The notes: generated from the letters alone by a model not told the origin. Shown: positions 1 to 8,817, counted from the stretch's first letter. The stretch is 47,741 nt of DNA from an archaeon (GCA_030620045.1 JAUXAD010000003.1:1-47741), one strand, 5' to 3'. A program made the numbers and translations.

Positions 1-372
1 ACAAACACTGGAAGTAAATTAGCCACTTATGAATTAGATGTAACAGGATATGATGACTGGGCAACATTAATTAATGTAGAACCAAGCACAATTATTTTGA
101 ATGCAGGAGAACCAAAAGATGTTTTAATAACATTCAATGTAAATGCAGATGCTGCAGGAAAAGAATCATCATTTAATATAGTCTTTTCAGGAGATGCGTC
201 AGCAACACAACATGTTCAAGGAGTTTTAATTGAAGAATCAAAATTGGGTGGTTTTCTAACTGGAAATATAATTTCAGAAGGTAACTGGTATTTATGGGGA
301 ATAGGAGCATTAAACGTAATTTTAATAATAGTCATTGTTTTAGTAGCTTTGAGAGTTGCTAAGAAGGAATAA
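1..372 (+). CDS. C-terminal part of a secreted/surface protein, truncated at window start, with C-terminal TM helix and basic tail
   Basis: Frame 1 is open from base 1; tail GGFLTGNIISEGNWYLWGIGALNVILIIVIVLVALRVAKKE. Confidence 0.75.
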   Translation, partial: TNTGSKLATYELDVTGYDDWATLINVEPSTIILNAGEPKDVLITFNVNADAAGKESSFNIVFSGDASATQHVQGVLIEESKLGGFLTGNIISEGNWYLWGIGALNVILIIVIVLVALRVAKKE

Positions 373-374
373 AT

Positions 375-986
375 CTATCTCCTAAAAATCTTCTTATAAA
401 TCTTTTCCCCAAATTTATTTTCTTTTTCTGTCTTAACAATTACTGCTCCTAATAAATAGCCAATCAAACCCCCAACAATTACATCACTTAAGAAATGTAA
501 TCCAAAATAAATTCTTGAAAATGCAATTAAACTCGCAAGAATAATCCATACATATTTGAATTTAGGGAATTCTTTTGATAAAATTGGAATAGCACAAAAA
601 GCCAGCATAGCATGGAATGAAGGAAGCGAAAAGTTCCAGATTAAATGACTGCTTTTTTCCAGAACAGTAGAAACAATCCCTAATTGAAACGGTCTTGGCC
701 TCTGCACAGCAACTTTTAACAGAAAACTAACCACTACTGACAAACCAAGAGTAAACCATAATGGCAATATCCATTTCCTTTTATGTTCTTTCCACAAAAA
801 TAAACTTGTCAAAAAAAAGAAAATTATTATGCTTGAACTAATAAAAGTCAAACCCATAAAAAATTCATTAAGAAAACTATTTCTTATCAAGGAAATTCCT
901 TGGACAATTTCAGAGTCAAAATATAAACTTACAAAGATAGCAAGTGCAATTAGCATACAGATAATAACTACTTTCTTTTTTTTCAT
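375..986 (-). CDS. PAP2-superfamily membrane phosphatase
   Basis: KVAVQRPRP, PSFHA and SRIYFGLHFLSD motifs of PAP2 phosphatases; multiple TM helices. Confidence 0.88.
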   Translation of the reverse strand: MKKKKVVIICMLIALAIFVSLYFDSEIVQGISLIRNSFLNEFFMGLTFISSSIIIFFFLTSLFLWKEHKRKWILPLWFTLGLSVVVSFLLKVAVQRPRPFQLGIVSTVLEKSSHLIWNFSLPSFHAMLAFCAIPILSKEFPKFKYVWIILASLIAFSRIYFGLHFLSDVIVGGLIGYLLGAVIVKTEKENKFGEKIYKKIFRR

Positions 987-1034
987 AGATTAGTGAATCT
1001 CAAATTATTTAAATAGATTTCCACTCAAACGATT

Positions 1035-1577
1035 ATGAATAAATTATCTAAACAATTTTTAGACCTTCTAATTAGATATGCAATCTTAATTATAATTGCT
1101 TTGCCAGGTCTGTGGCTCTTTTATTTTATTTTCACTCCTCTTACTCTTTATCCTGTTTATTTTTTATTGAGTTTGTTTTTTGATACTTCTTTGATGGGAA
1201 ATATTATTCTCATAGGTGAATTCCCCATAGAATTAATTGGAGCATGTATTGCTGGCTCTGCTTATTATCTTTTATTAATCCTTAATCTATCAGTTCCAAA
1301 AATAAAACTTCAAAAAAGAGCAAAGATGATTCTCCTTTCTTTTGCATCTCTTTTAATTCTAAATATTTTAAGAATTTTTTTCTTAAGTTTAGTGTTTATT
1401 TCAGAAGCTTCCTGGTTTGATATAACTCATAAATTATTTTGGTATCTTGGAAGTATTGTATTTGTCGTCGGAATTTGGTTCGCAGAAGTAAAATTCTTTA
1501 AAATAAAAGAAATCCCTTTTTATTCAGATATCAGAAACTTATTCAATTTAATTTCTAAGAAAAAATCAAAAAAATAA
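1035..1577 (+). CDS. Exosortase/archaeosortase-like membrane protein
   Basis: Polytopic; conserved-type Cys (ELIGACIAGSAYYLL), Arg (LNILRIFFLS) and His (DITHKLFWYLG) in the order expected of archaeosortases. Confidence 0.7.
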   Translation: MNKLSKQFLDLLIRYAILIIIALPGLWLFYFIFTPLTLYPVYFLLSLFFDTSLMGNIILIGEFPIELIGACIAGSAYYLLLILNLSVPKIKLQKRAKMILLSFASLLILNILRIFFLSLVFISEASWFDITHKLFWYLGSIVFVVGIWFAEVKFFKIKEIPFYSDIRNLFNLISKKKSKK

Positions 1578-2045
1578 ATTAATAAAACCTACTGTTCCAA
1601 GAAGAACAAGGATGCCTGCAATTAATACCCCTAAGGATATAGCCAAAATGCTTTTTTTTCTGTCCAAATCTAATAACCAAGAAGCAAGACAACCAGTCCA
1701 AGCCCCTGTTCCAGGAAGAGGAACAGCAACAAATAAAACTAAAGCAAGAAAACCCAGAGTTTCATATCTTTTTTCAAACATATCAACTTTTTTCTGAAAT
1801 CTTTTTAAGTATGCCTCAAAAAATTTTCTATAAAATTTGAGATTCATAAAAATATTATGAACATGATCTAAAAAATAAAACACAAAGAAAATTACAAGAA
1901 TGTTCAATAGTACTATTAGGGGGAAAATAAGCATAATTGGTATGTTATTCTCTATTGCATACACTATTGCTATTGGTAATCCTACTCTTAGTTCAGTCAC
2001 TGGCATCACAGTAAGAATTAAAGCATAAATAAATTTCAAATCCAT
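1566..2045 (-). CDS. COG2426-type putative small multidrug export family membrane protein
   Basis: PVTELRVGLPIAI and VAVPLPGTGAWTG motifs; 4-5 TM helices. Confidence 0.82.
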   Translation of the reverse strand: MDLKFIYALILTVMPVTELRVGLPIAIVYAIENNIPIMLIFPLIVLLNILVIFFVFYFLDHVHNIFMNLKFYRKFFEAYLKRFQKKVDMFEKRYETLGFLALVLFVAVPLPGTGAWTGCLASWLLDLDRKKSILAISLGVLIAGILVLLGTVGFINLFF

Positions 2046-2050
2046 AAGAT

Positions 2051-2773
2051 TTATTGTTCTTTTAGTTTATTAATTTCAATTAAAGTTTCAATTATGAATT
2101 TTTCTGTGACTTTTAAAATCTCACAATTATTAACATTTAAATTATAACATGCAGGGCCAAACTGTTCTATGCTTGTAATATCCCCTGGCTGTATTTGCAC
2201 AAACATATATCTCCCTTGAGAATCACAAGTTGCATTTGGATCCTTAATAACCTTAATTCCTACTGCTCCAAGAATTTGCTGAAAATTATAACCCGCAATA
2301 CCCCCATGCCCCCCACAACTGAAACTTTCAGTGCTGTTAAGAACTAATCTCTCTCTCAAATTCATTTCACCTTCAAATGGAATATTTTCCAATTTCCTTG
2401 GGTCATTCCTAAGATAAATATTATACTCTGGAATATATTTCCCTGTAATCGGAGAATACATTGGGAATGATGTATGATAAAAAATAACTTCCCCTTCTTT
2501 TATGATACTAAAACTTACTCCACTATATTCAAAATGCTTCATAGAATTAATAATCAAGAAAACTAATATAAAAACAAAGATAAGTATCCCCAACCAAATA
2601 AGAAAATTCCTTAGTATTTTATTTTCAGATTTAATCTGCCCCTTAGCCACTGCCTTTGTTTCTTCAGTTCCACAGGTCTTAATTGTCTTTTCCCCATTTT
2701 TTTCTACTTTAAAAATCTCACAAACTTTTTCTTTTGTCTCTTTTTCTTCTTTCTTTTTTTTGTCTTTTCCCAT
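2051..2773 (-). CDS. Membrane-anchored hypothetical protein with Cys-containing ectodomain
   Basis: Charged N-terminus, single TM (LRNFLIWLGILIFVFILVFLI), ectodomain with several Cys. Confidence 0.7.
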   Translation of the reverse strand: MGKDKKKKEEKETKEKVCEIFKVEKNGEKTIKTCGTEETKAVAKGQIKSENKILRNFLIWLGILIFVFILVFLIINSMKHFEYSGVSFSIIKEGEVIFYHTSFPMYSPITGKYIPEYNIYLRNDPRKLENIPFEGEMNLRERLVLNSTESFSCGGHGGIAGYNFQQILGAVGIKVIKDPNATCDSQGRYMFVQIQPGDITSIEQFGPACYNLNVNNCEILKVTEKFIIETLIEINKLKEQ

Positions 2774-2803
2774 GATTATAAACTTCCCCCATCTTTTTAA
2801 GTT

Positions 2804-3376
2804 TTATCGTATTCCAAGTATTTTAAATAAAAACTCATCAGCAATTTGCGTTAAATTTTCTTCCTGCCCTTGAATAAAAACACAGTTCTCTTCTTGGATT
2901 ATTCCACTATTGTTATTCTTTTTTATTATAATAAAATTATTCTCACAAGTTTTAACAGGCAAATTCTCGCCACATCCCTCATCTAAACAAGCAGACTGCA
3001 CCCTTTGAACAAGTTTGTTCTGATAAAAAAGATTTCTATAAATTTCTAATTCTGCCTCACTGTTTTCTGAGGAAATGTATAAAGGCTTATTATAATAATT
3101 ATCTAAATACTTTAATTCAGAATCAATCTCTTCAACTTGTTGAGGATTATATTTAAAGGCAAACTGAATATCCTCTATATTTGTAAACCAAAAACCATTT
3201 TGTTCTACAAACTCAAATCCATTATAACTTAATTTATTTACATCGTCATTTCCCCCTCCACGAAAAGCATATCCTAAAATACTAAAGAGCATAACCCCCA
3301 CCAGAATTAATCCAATAATTATTCCATTCCGCCTTTTCTTTTTGCTTTCTTTATATTTTGAAATTATTTTTCTCAT
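2804..3376 (-). CDS. Membrane-anchored hypothetical protein
   Basis: N-terminal KESKKKRR plus TM (GIIIGLILVGVMLFSILGYAF); ectodomain with Cys; same strand and architecture as the neighbour. Confidence 0.7.
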   Translation of the reverse strand: MRKIISKYKESKKKRRNGIIIGLILVGVMLFSILGYAFRGGGNDDVNKLSYNGFEFVEQNGFWFTNIEDIQFAFKYNPQQVEEIDSELKYLDNYYNKPLYISSENSEAELEIYRNLFYQNKLVQRVQSACLDEGCGENLPVKTCENNFIIIKKNNNSGIIQEENCVFIQGQEENLTQIADEFLFKILGIR

Positions 3377-3434
3377 AAGAGAATTTATTTAAAAGAGTAT
3401 AAAAGGTTTTCCAAGAGACTCTCGTCTTTTAGTT

Positions 3435-3468
3435 AAAAAAAAGAAAAAGAAAAAAATAAATAAAATTT
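3435..3468 (-). terminator. U-rich terminator after S-layer gene
   Basis: Minus strand reads ...TTTTATTTATTTTTTTCTTTTTCTTTTTTTTAAC... just after the CDS end; archaeal termination typically uses oligo-U tracts. Confidence 0.55.
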
Positions 3469-3473
3469 TGGAT

Positions 3474-5945
3474 TTATGCTATTTTGCTTATAGTAGATGC
3501 GCCTTCAACGCCAACTATTCCTAAATACTTTCCACCTACAGTTGTGTCAATTGTGCTTGGTAAATTAGCAAGACGACTTGCAGCAGCAGCTGTATCAGCT
3601 TTCTCATATCCAGCTACAACCAAAGCAATCTTTCCACTGTCAACTACTCCTCCAGTACTTCCAGCAATACTTTGGATTAAATATTGTCCAGAACCCACTC
3701 CAGTAGCAGTAGTAAATGCAGCTTCACAAGTAGGATATGCAACTCCTAATGCAGTAGCAGTAGCTTCATTAATACAGCTTCCTCCAACAAGGATTACATC
3801 CCGGCTTTTCCAAGAAGTCGTTTCAGCGTCTGTGAAAACCATACTTCCTGCTTCAGCAGCAGTTCCTATAATTGTCTCTGGAGCACTTATACGGACACTC
3901 GCAGTTACTTCATCATCATGGTAAGTTAGAGTAAGCTTATACTGGTCTCCACTCTTATCCCACCAAGCTTCAGTAGCTAATTCAGAATAAGCAAAGTTTC
4001 TGTAAGTATCAGTGTCTAGTTGCTCTGTGAATGTTCCTTCACCAGCACCCATATTCACTGCAGTAACACTAACCTCATTGTTAGCATCATCACTTAATGT
4101 GATATTTATAGTATTTCCTTCATCAAGATTTTCATTCTTATCCTCTTCATTCATAACAAGACTATATGTTGCTGGATAATATTGACATGTTGTAGTATTT
4201 ACTCCTGACGTTCCCCCAGTAGTGTCATTGTATGTAACAAGTTGATTATATCCTAATTGTCCTGTTACAAAACTAACATTATCAGCAAACGCCGCACAAG
4301 CTACAGTAGCACTACTATAATTTTCAAGAGCCATGTTAGTTTCTGCAGTTACATTAATCCAAGGCAATGTTACTGCCATACCATCATCAGAATACAATTT
4401 ATTAAAGACCGTATTTCCAGTGGCACTTATTACAGCAACTTTTGTGTCTTTATCTAAACTATCTATATCAAATGTAACACTCCCAATTTCAACATCATCT
4501 GTATCATCTGCATCCTTCTTAACCTCTGTCCAAATACCATTTTTTTTATATTTGAATGTAACCATTTGTTTATTGCTTGTATTTAGAAAAGTAGTAGCTT
4601 TCATAAGATAAGATTCATGGTCTTGTGAGTCATTCCAAGAAGCAACAAACCACTCATCTGTATTTTCATTAAATGTAAGAGTACTGTTTCCAGAAGTTCT
4701 CAATATTTCATTAGAATCCTTTCCAACTAAAGTATAGTTGGTAGTATTGAAGTAAAGGATGTTAATGCTTTCAGTAGAATCTTTAAGAGGGAAATTCTTC
4801 AAAACAATAGACTCATCTCCATCATATTCAACTTTAATTTCCTCTTCTCCAGGATATGTTAATCCACCAAAAGACATCTTAACTGCTTCAAATCCAGGCA
4901 TTGTAATCATAGAATCTTCTGTAATAAACAAATCATCTTCAGCATCCCAAACTATCTTAATAGAAGTTAATTTAGTAGTACTGTTAGTAAATAGAACCCA
5001 CAAATCAGAAACAGTTTCTTCATTAAGTTCAATATCTGTTCCATTAGTAAGCTTTAGTTTACCTAAACCAATACTAAATTCCACCTTGCTAATGGCACCA
5101 GTTTTGGCTGTATACATAATATCTTTAACTCCTAAATAAGCACCATCACTCAATTTATATGTTTGAGCTTCTTCAAGACTGTTTGTAGTTTCTCCATTAA
5201 CTGTTAATTTTGTTTCAGTAGAACTTATAAAATTAATAGCAACTTCATAAGGTGTACCTTCAACAGATAATGTAGCAGTTTCTCCTTCACTAAGGATAGT
5301 ATCTGCTGCAGAATCCAACAAGGTTAGCTCATCTGCAATTGTCCCATTAGATAAAACATAGTAGGATTTACCCATAAATGGCAAATTACTTGTAGCTAAA
5401 TCAGACCATAATGGGTCATCAGTGAAATCCAATGTGTAATTCATAACATTATCTCCATTTGCAATATAAATACCTACAGTAGGTTCATCTGTCTTGTAAT
5501 CATTATCCTCAAACATCGCAACTCGAAGAGTTGCATTATTGATGTCAATTTTTTGAGTATAATCAAATTCATCATTATCATCATCAACAAACTCACCATC
5601 AGCTAATAATGTTGGCAAATCATCATCAGTAATTCTTGATGAAACAACATCTCCAGCATAATCACCTAAGTTAAACTTAGTTGATGTCTTTTCAAGTAAA
5701 TACGAGTCTCCGCCAGACACATCCTCACCAGTTGTCCTGACCACTGCTGCTAAATAATTAGAAATGCTATTTGCAGCCACAGTATCATCGACACCTGTTC
5801 CAGTACCAGTAACAACTGCAACTCCAGCGGTTGTACTACTTGAGTAAGGTGAAGGGAAACTTGCTGCAGCAGCAAATCCTACAGTCATGATAGGTAATAA
5901 AGCGCTAGCCACGATTGCTGAAATCTTTTTAAAATTCATTTTCAT
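3474..5945 (-). CDS. S-layer-like surface protein, 823 aa
   Basis: Signal peptide KKISAIVASALLPIMTVGFAAAASFPSPY, acidic secreted composition, C-terminal 'GKIALVVAGYEKADTAAAASRLANL' typical of archaeal S-layer proteins; strong SD; U-rich terminator. Confidence 0.8.
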   Translation of the reverse strand: MKMNFKKISAIVASALLPIMTVGFAAAASFPSPYSSSTTAGVAVVTGTGTGVDDTVAANSISNYLAAVVRTTGEDVSGGDSYLLEKTSTKFNLGDYAGDVVSSRITDDDLPTLLADGEFVDDDNDEFDYTQKIDINNATLRVAMFEDNDYKTDEPTVGIYIANGDNVMNYTLDFTDDPLWSDLATSNLPFMGKSYYVLSNGTIADELTLLDSAADTILSEGETATLSVEGTPYEVAINFISSTETKLTVNGETTNSLEEAQTYKLSDGAYLGVKDIMYTAKTGAISKVEFSIGLGKLKLTNGTDIELNEETVSDLWVLFTNSTTKLTSIKIVWDAEDDLFITEDSMITMPGFEAVKMSFGGLTYPGEEEIKVEYDGDESIVLKNFPLKDSTESINILYFNTTNYTLVGKDSNEILRTSGNSTLTFNENTDEWFVASWNDSQDHESYLMKATTFLNTSNKQMVTFKYKKNGIWTEVKKDADDTDDVEIGSVTFDIDSLDKDTKVAVISATGNTVFNKLYSDDGMAVTLPWINVTAETNMALENYSSATVACAAFADNVSFVTGQLGYNQLVTYNDTTGGTSGVNTTTCQYYPATYSLVMNEEDKNENLDEGNTINITLSDDANNEVSVTAVNMGAGEGTFTEQLDTDTYRNFAYSELATEAWWDKSGDQYKLTLTYHDDEVTASVRISAPETIIGTAAEAGSMVFTDAETTSWKSRDVILVGGSCINEATATALGVAYPTCEAAFTTATGVGSGQYLIQSIAGSTGGVVDSGKIALVVAGYEKADTAAAASRLANLPSTIDTTVGGKYLGIVGVEGASTISKIA

Positions 5946-6190
5946 TTCTTATTTTTTTAACCTCCTTTCAACTGTATAGCATACGGTTGCAGAGAACTTT
6001 TTGTTCCCTTTCAACTATATTAAGTATGTTGTCTATGACAACCATCCTCTCAACTAAATAGTATAGGGTAAACTATTTTGTTAAGATGAATATAACCCCT
6101 ATGAGAACACTCAAGGTTATTGAGTGTGCAATAAACTAAATTAGATTTTATTTAAAAAGCTTATAGTCTAATTTCCTCTTGTTTTTCCTA
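5946..6190 (-). promoter_or_regulatory. Long structured 5' leader of the S-layer gene with Shine-Dalgarno
   Basis: Minus strand AAAGGAGGTT upstream of ATG; several hairpins (5969-5989, 6012-6031, 6028-6042, 6051-6082, 6107-6127, 6138-6174). Confidence 0.6.
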
Positions 6191-6213
6191 AAAATCCATT
6201 CTTATAGGTTTTA

Positions 6214-6221
6214 CTTATAAA
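6214..6221 (-). promoter_or_regulatory. Candidate TATA box for S-layer gene
   Basis: Minus strand CAGCCTTTATAAGTAAAACC; would put the TSS near 6190. Confidence 0.4.
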
Positions 6222-6336
6222 GGCTGTGGTGTCACTGGCATATTAATACACATCATCTTGTCTACGTGAGCAAAACATTTATTAACATAGGGTCATTAAT
6301 TATAATATATATTTATTTTAAATATATAACTATAAA

Positions 6337-6355
6337 AGATATGTTCCACATATCT
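6337..6355. promoter_or_regulatory. Perfect inverted repeat upstream of the HTH regulator (candidate operator)
   Basis: AGATATG-TTCCA-CATATCT, 7-bp arms, about 35 bp before the ATG of 6390..6743. Confidence 0.45.
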
Positions 6356-6389
6356 ACAAAGAAATAAACTATATACAATACCGTCGAAG

Positions 6390-6743
6390 ATGGCAAAATC
6401 AAAAACAAGGGAAATAACTATAACAGAATCTAAGGGAGCCTTTTCTATGTTTAGAAAATCAAAAAATTCAAAAAAAGGGTATGATTTTGAAGGAATCCTA
6501 GCATTAAGACAGCTATTAAGCAATGAAAAAGCAAGGATTTTACATGTCATAAAAACGCAAAATCCTAAATCTATCTATGATTTAGCCAAAAGATTAGGCA
6601 GGGGCTTCAAATCTGTAAATGATGATATCAAACTTTTAGAAAGATTCGGGTTTATTGAATTAATCGAAGAAAAGACAAAAAATCGGATAAGACACAAGCC
6701 TAAGATAATTGTAGATACTATTGCAATACATTTGAAGGTTTAG
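6390..6743 (+). CDS. Winged-helix transcriptional regulator (COG4190-like)
   Basis: LRQLLSNEKARILHVIKTQNPKSIYDLAKRLGRGFKSVNDDIKLLERFGFIEL wHTH pattern. Confidence 0.8.
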   Translation: MAKSKTREITITESKGAFSMFRKSKNSKKGYDFEGILALRQLLSNEKARILHVIKTQNPKSIYDLAKRLGRGFKSVNDDIKLLERFGFIELIEEKTKNRIRHKPKIIVDTIAIHLKV

Positions 6744-7291
6744 TAGTATGCCTTAAAATATATCTCGCAACCTTTTCCTGATTTAAAAAAATCTTGCATA
6801 GCCCCCTTGTAACTCCCGGTAACATTCCCTTCTTTAAGCAATAACATTTCTTCTTCATTTACAATTATTTGTAATTCATATCCTTTAACAGGCCTATCTC
6901 CTTCAACCTTCCAGCTTTCTTCTACCATGTCTTTTAAGGTTGAATTTAATACCTTGCAAGTATCTCTTTCGTCTAAACAATTTTCATCATCATAGCAATT
7001 AAAGATTAACTTTTGAACAGAAAGGAACTCTAAATCACTCTGATCTCTACAATTAGTATTATATTGCAAAAAAGCCTGGATAAAACTATTTACTTCATAA
7101 TTTTCAACAGTTTCTTTTTGTGGGGCTCTCAGGGAAATTCCCAAAAAAACAAGCAAAACCACAGCAACTATAACTATGATTAGAGCAAATCCAACTATCT
7201 CTTCTTGCGAGCGTTTTGACTTTAGGCAAATTTCTTTATTAATAACCGAAGTCAAGGCGCGAGTTGCTTTCTTATTATTTTTTCTTTTCAT
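6740..7291 (-). CDS. Type IV pilin-like/class III signal surface protein
   Basis: KRSQEEIVGFALIIVIVAVVLLVFLGISL pilin-like N-terminal helix; Cys-rich ectodomain; overlaps upstream gene by 4 nt. Confidence 0.65.
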   Translation of the reverse strand: MKRKNNKKATRALTSVINKEICLKSKRSQEEIVGFALIIVIVAVVLLVFLGISLRAPQKETVENYEVNSFIQAFLQYNTNCRDQSDLEFLSVQKLIFNCYDDENCLDERDTCKVLNSTLKDMVEESWKVEGDRPVKGYELQIIVNEEEMLLLKEGNVTGSYKGAMQDFFKSGKGCEIYFKAYY

Positions 7292-7809
7292 CCTTTATCC
7301 TCTGAACTAACCATCAGCCTTGCCAGTTCACATTTATCATAAATTTCCTCATTATAGGAGTCTTTTTTACATAAGGAAACAAAATTTGAAACTGGAGGCA
7401 GTGAATTTATTTCTTTCGAAAATACTTCAATGACACCACAATTTTCATAATTTGCAGTAGTGCATATAATATCTCCTTCATTTGGATAAATCTTTCTTAT
7501 TTGTATCTCAGCAACCCCCCAAAATCCTACATATTTCGCTGCATTTTCTTTTAACATCATAACTTTGTCAGCATCAATACAATTTATTCTATTACTCCCA
7601 AATGCTTCACCACAAGAAAATTCAGGAGAATTTGCCAATTTTGTCACCAATAACATAGCATTCTTTTCTTCAAGCAGTGTCGCTGACTCTTTTAATCCAG
7701 AAAATCTAAAAACCAATACAAACATTCCTGCTAGCACGAAAAATAATGTGATTGCCATTAACATAAATGCCATTTGCTGAATTTTTAGTTGTGCTTTTTT
7801 TGTTTTCAT
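7288..7809 (-). CDS. Pilin-like/TM-anchored surface protein
   Basis: KKAQLKIQQMAFMLMAITLFFVLAGMFVLVFRF N-terminal helix; ectodomain with Cys. Confidence 0.62.
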   Translation of the reverse strand: MKTKKAQLKIQQMAFMLMAITLFFVLAGMFVLVFRFSGLKESATLLEEKNAMLLVTKLANSPEFSCGEAFGSNRINCIDADKVMMLKENAAKYVGFWGVAEIQIRKIYPNEGDIICTTANYENCGVIEVFSKEINSLPPVSNFVSLCKKDSYNEEIYDKCELARLMVSSEDKG

Positions 7810-7819
7810 CTGAATTTAT

Positions 7820-7899
7820 GCGATTTCACTGGAGGCAATTATAAATCGCCTCACCGCAAAGGAAGGGAAAATCGAAAAAAACCGCTTAGGTTGTTTTCA
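7820..7899. repeat. 80-bp repeated intergenic element, copy A
   Basis: gcgatttcactggaggcaattataaatcgcctcaccgcaaaggaagggaaaatcgaaaaaaaccgcttaggttgttttca; 75/80 identical to 46956..47035. Confidence 0.95.
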
Positions 7900-8817
7900 T
7901 TACCATAGTCTACACTCCCAGTTTGCTTCATTTTTTTCTTTAATATCATTTACATTTATTAAGCCAAGATAAGCAGAATTATCTAAACTACTTGCAGCAT
8001 CATTCAACTCAAATAAATCCTGATTTAAATCAGAATAGCACCCTGCTGTTTGAGAAATAAAATCCGCCTTGTTTTCATAAAGCAATGCAAGATGCCCTGT
8101 TCTTTTCATAAGTCTTTTTAATTGGCGTTCATAAATTTCAGGGTCTGCAAAAACAGCAGCATACATCAAAGCATCTCCTTCAAAATACATGTTCTCTCCA
8201 TCTTTTTCAACATAATCACCGTAAACAATAATATCACAATCAGAACCTCCTCCAGAACAAACTTTTATACCATCATCTGGACAATCTTCTAATAAAAGAT
8301 TTTTCTGATTTAAATCTGAGATTTCATCTTTAATATTTTCTGGTGCATCAATAAAACAATATTTTTTCAAGGAAGAAAACATATAAATTAAATCAGTGAC
8401 TTTGAATGGAAAATCAAAAGGTTTAGAGAACACATAAAATTTCTTCCCTTCAACTTCTTTTTCTGAAAAAATATATTTATTAGGAAAACTAATGTCAATC
8501 TCTGTCTCTGTCCATTTGTTAAAACTCTTTTGTGATATCTGGATTATTTGCTTTCCGAACATCCCATAATTATCGCATTTATTATAAATTCTTGTTTCTA
8601 CAGGCACAGTAAAAGATGTGACTTTTGCTGTTTCAAAACTTGTTTCAAGAGGATTCAGTAAAATCCCGATTTCTTTTCCTGTTTTAGCATCCAAGGCTTC
8701 TTGTTCTGTTCCCATTAGTTGTGTGACTCCATAAATTGCAAGAAATAATATAAAAGCTCCTACAATAATTGCAAAAAGCCACGCAAATGATATTTGTAAA
8801 TAAGCATTCTTTTTCAT
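7900..8817 (-). CDS. Pilin-like/TM-anchored surface protein, 305 aa
   Basis: MKKNAYLQISFAWLFAIIVGAFILFLAIYGVTQLMG N-terminus; overlaps upstream gene by 4 nt. Confidence 0.65.
   Translation of the reverse strand: MKKNAYLQISFAWLFAIIVGAFILFLAIYGVTQLMGTEQEALDAKTGKEIGILLNPLETSFETAKVTSFTVPVETRIYNKCDNYGMFGKQIIQISQKSFNKWTETEIDISFPNKYIFSEKEVEGKKFYVFSKPFDFPFKVTDLIYMFSSLKKYCFIDAPENIKDEISDLNQKNLLLEDCPDDGIKVCSGGGSDCDIIVYGDYVEKDGENMYFEGDALMYAAVFADPEIYERQLKRLMKRTGHLALLYENKADFISQTAGCYSDLNQDLFELNDAASSLDNSAYLGLINVNDIKEKNEANWECRLW

Noticed and set aside
375-986. PAP2 gene as undecaprenyl-pyrophosphate phosphatase with a specific assignment
   Set aside because: Superfamily motifs are clear but substrate cannot be inferred from sequence alone.
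3484-3924. 146-aa plus-strand ORF antisense to the S-layer gene
   Set aside because: Shadow ORF of a biased coding region; no motif, promoter or start context.
5966-6083. CRISPR-like short array in the S-layer leader
   Set aside because: Only three degenerate motifs, spacing about 40 nt without identical repeats, no cas genes in the window.
7820-7899. C/D box sRNA at the repeated element
   Set aside because: No convincing RUGAUGA/CUGA box pair found on either strand.
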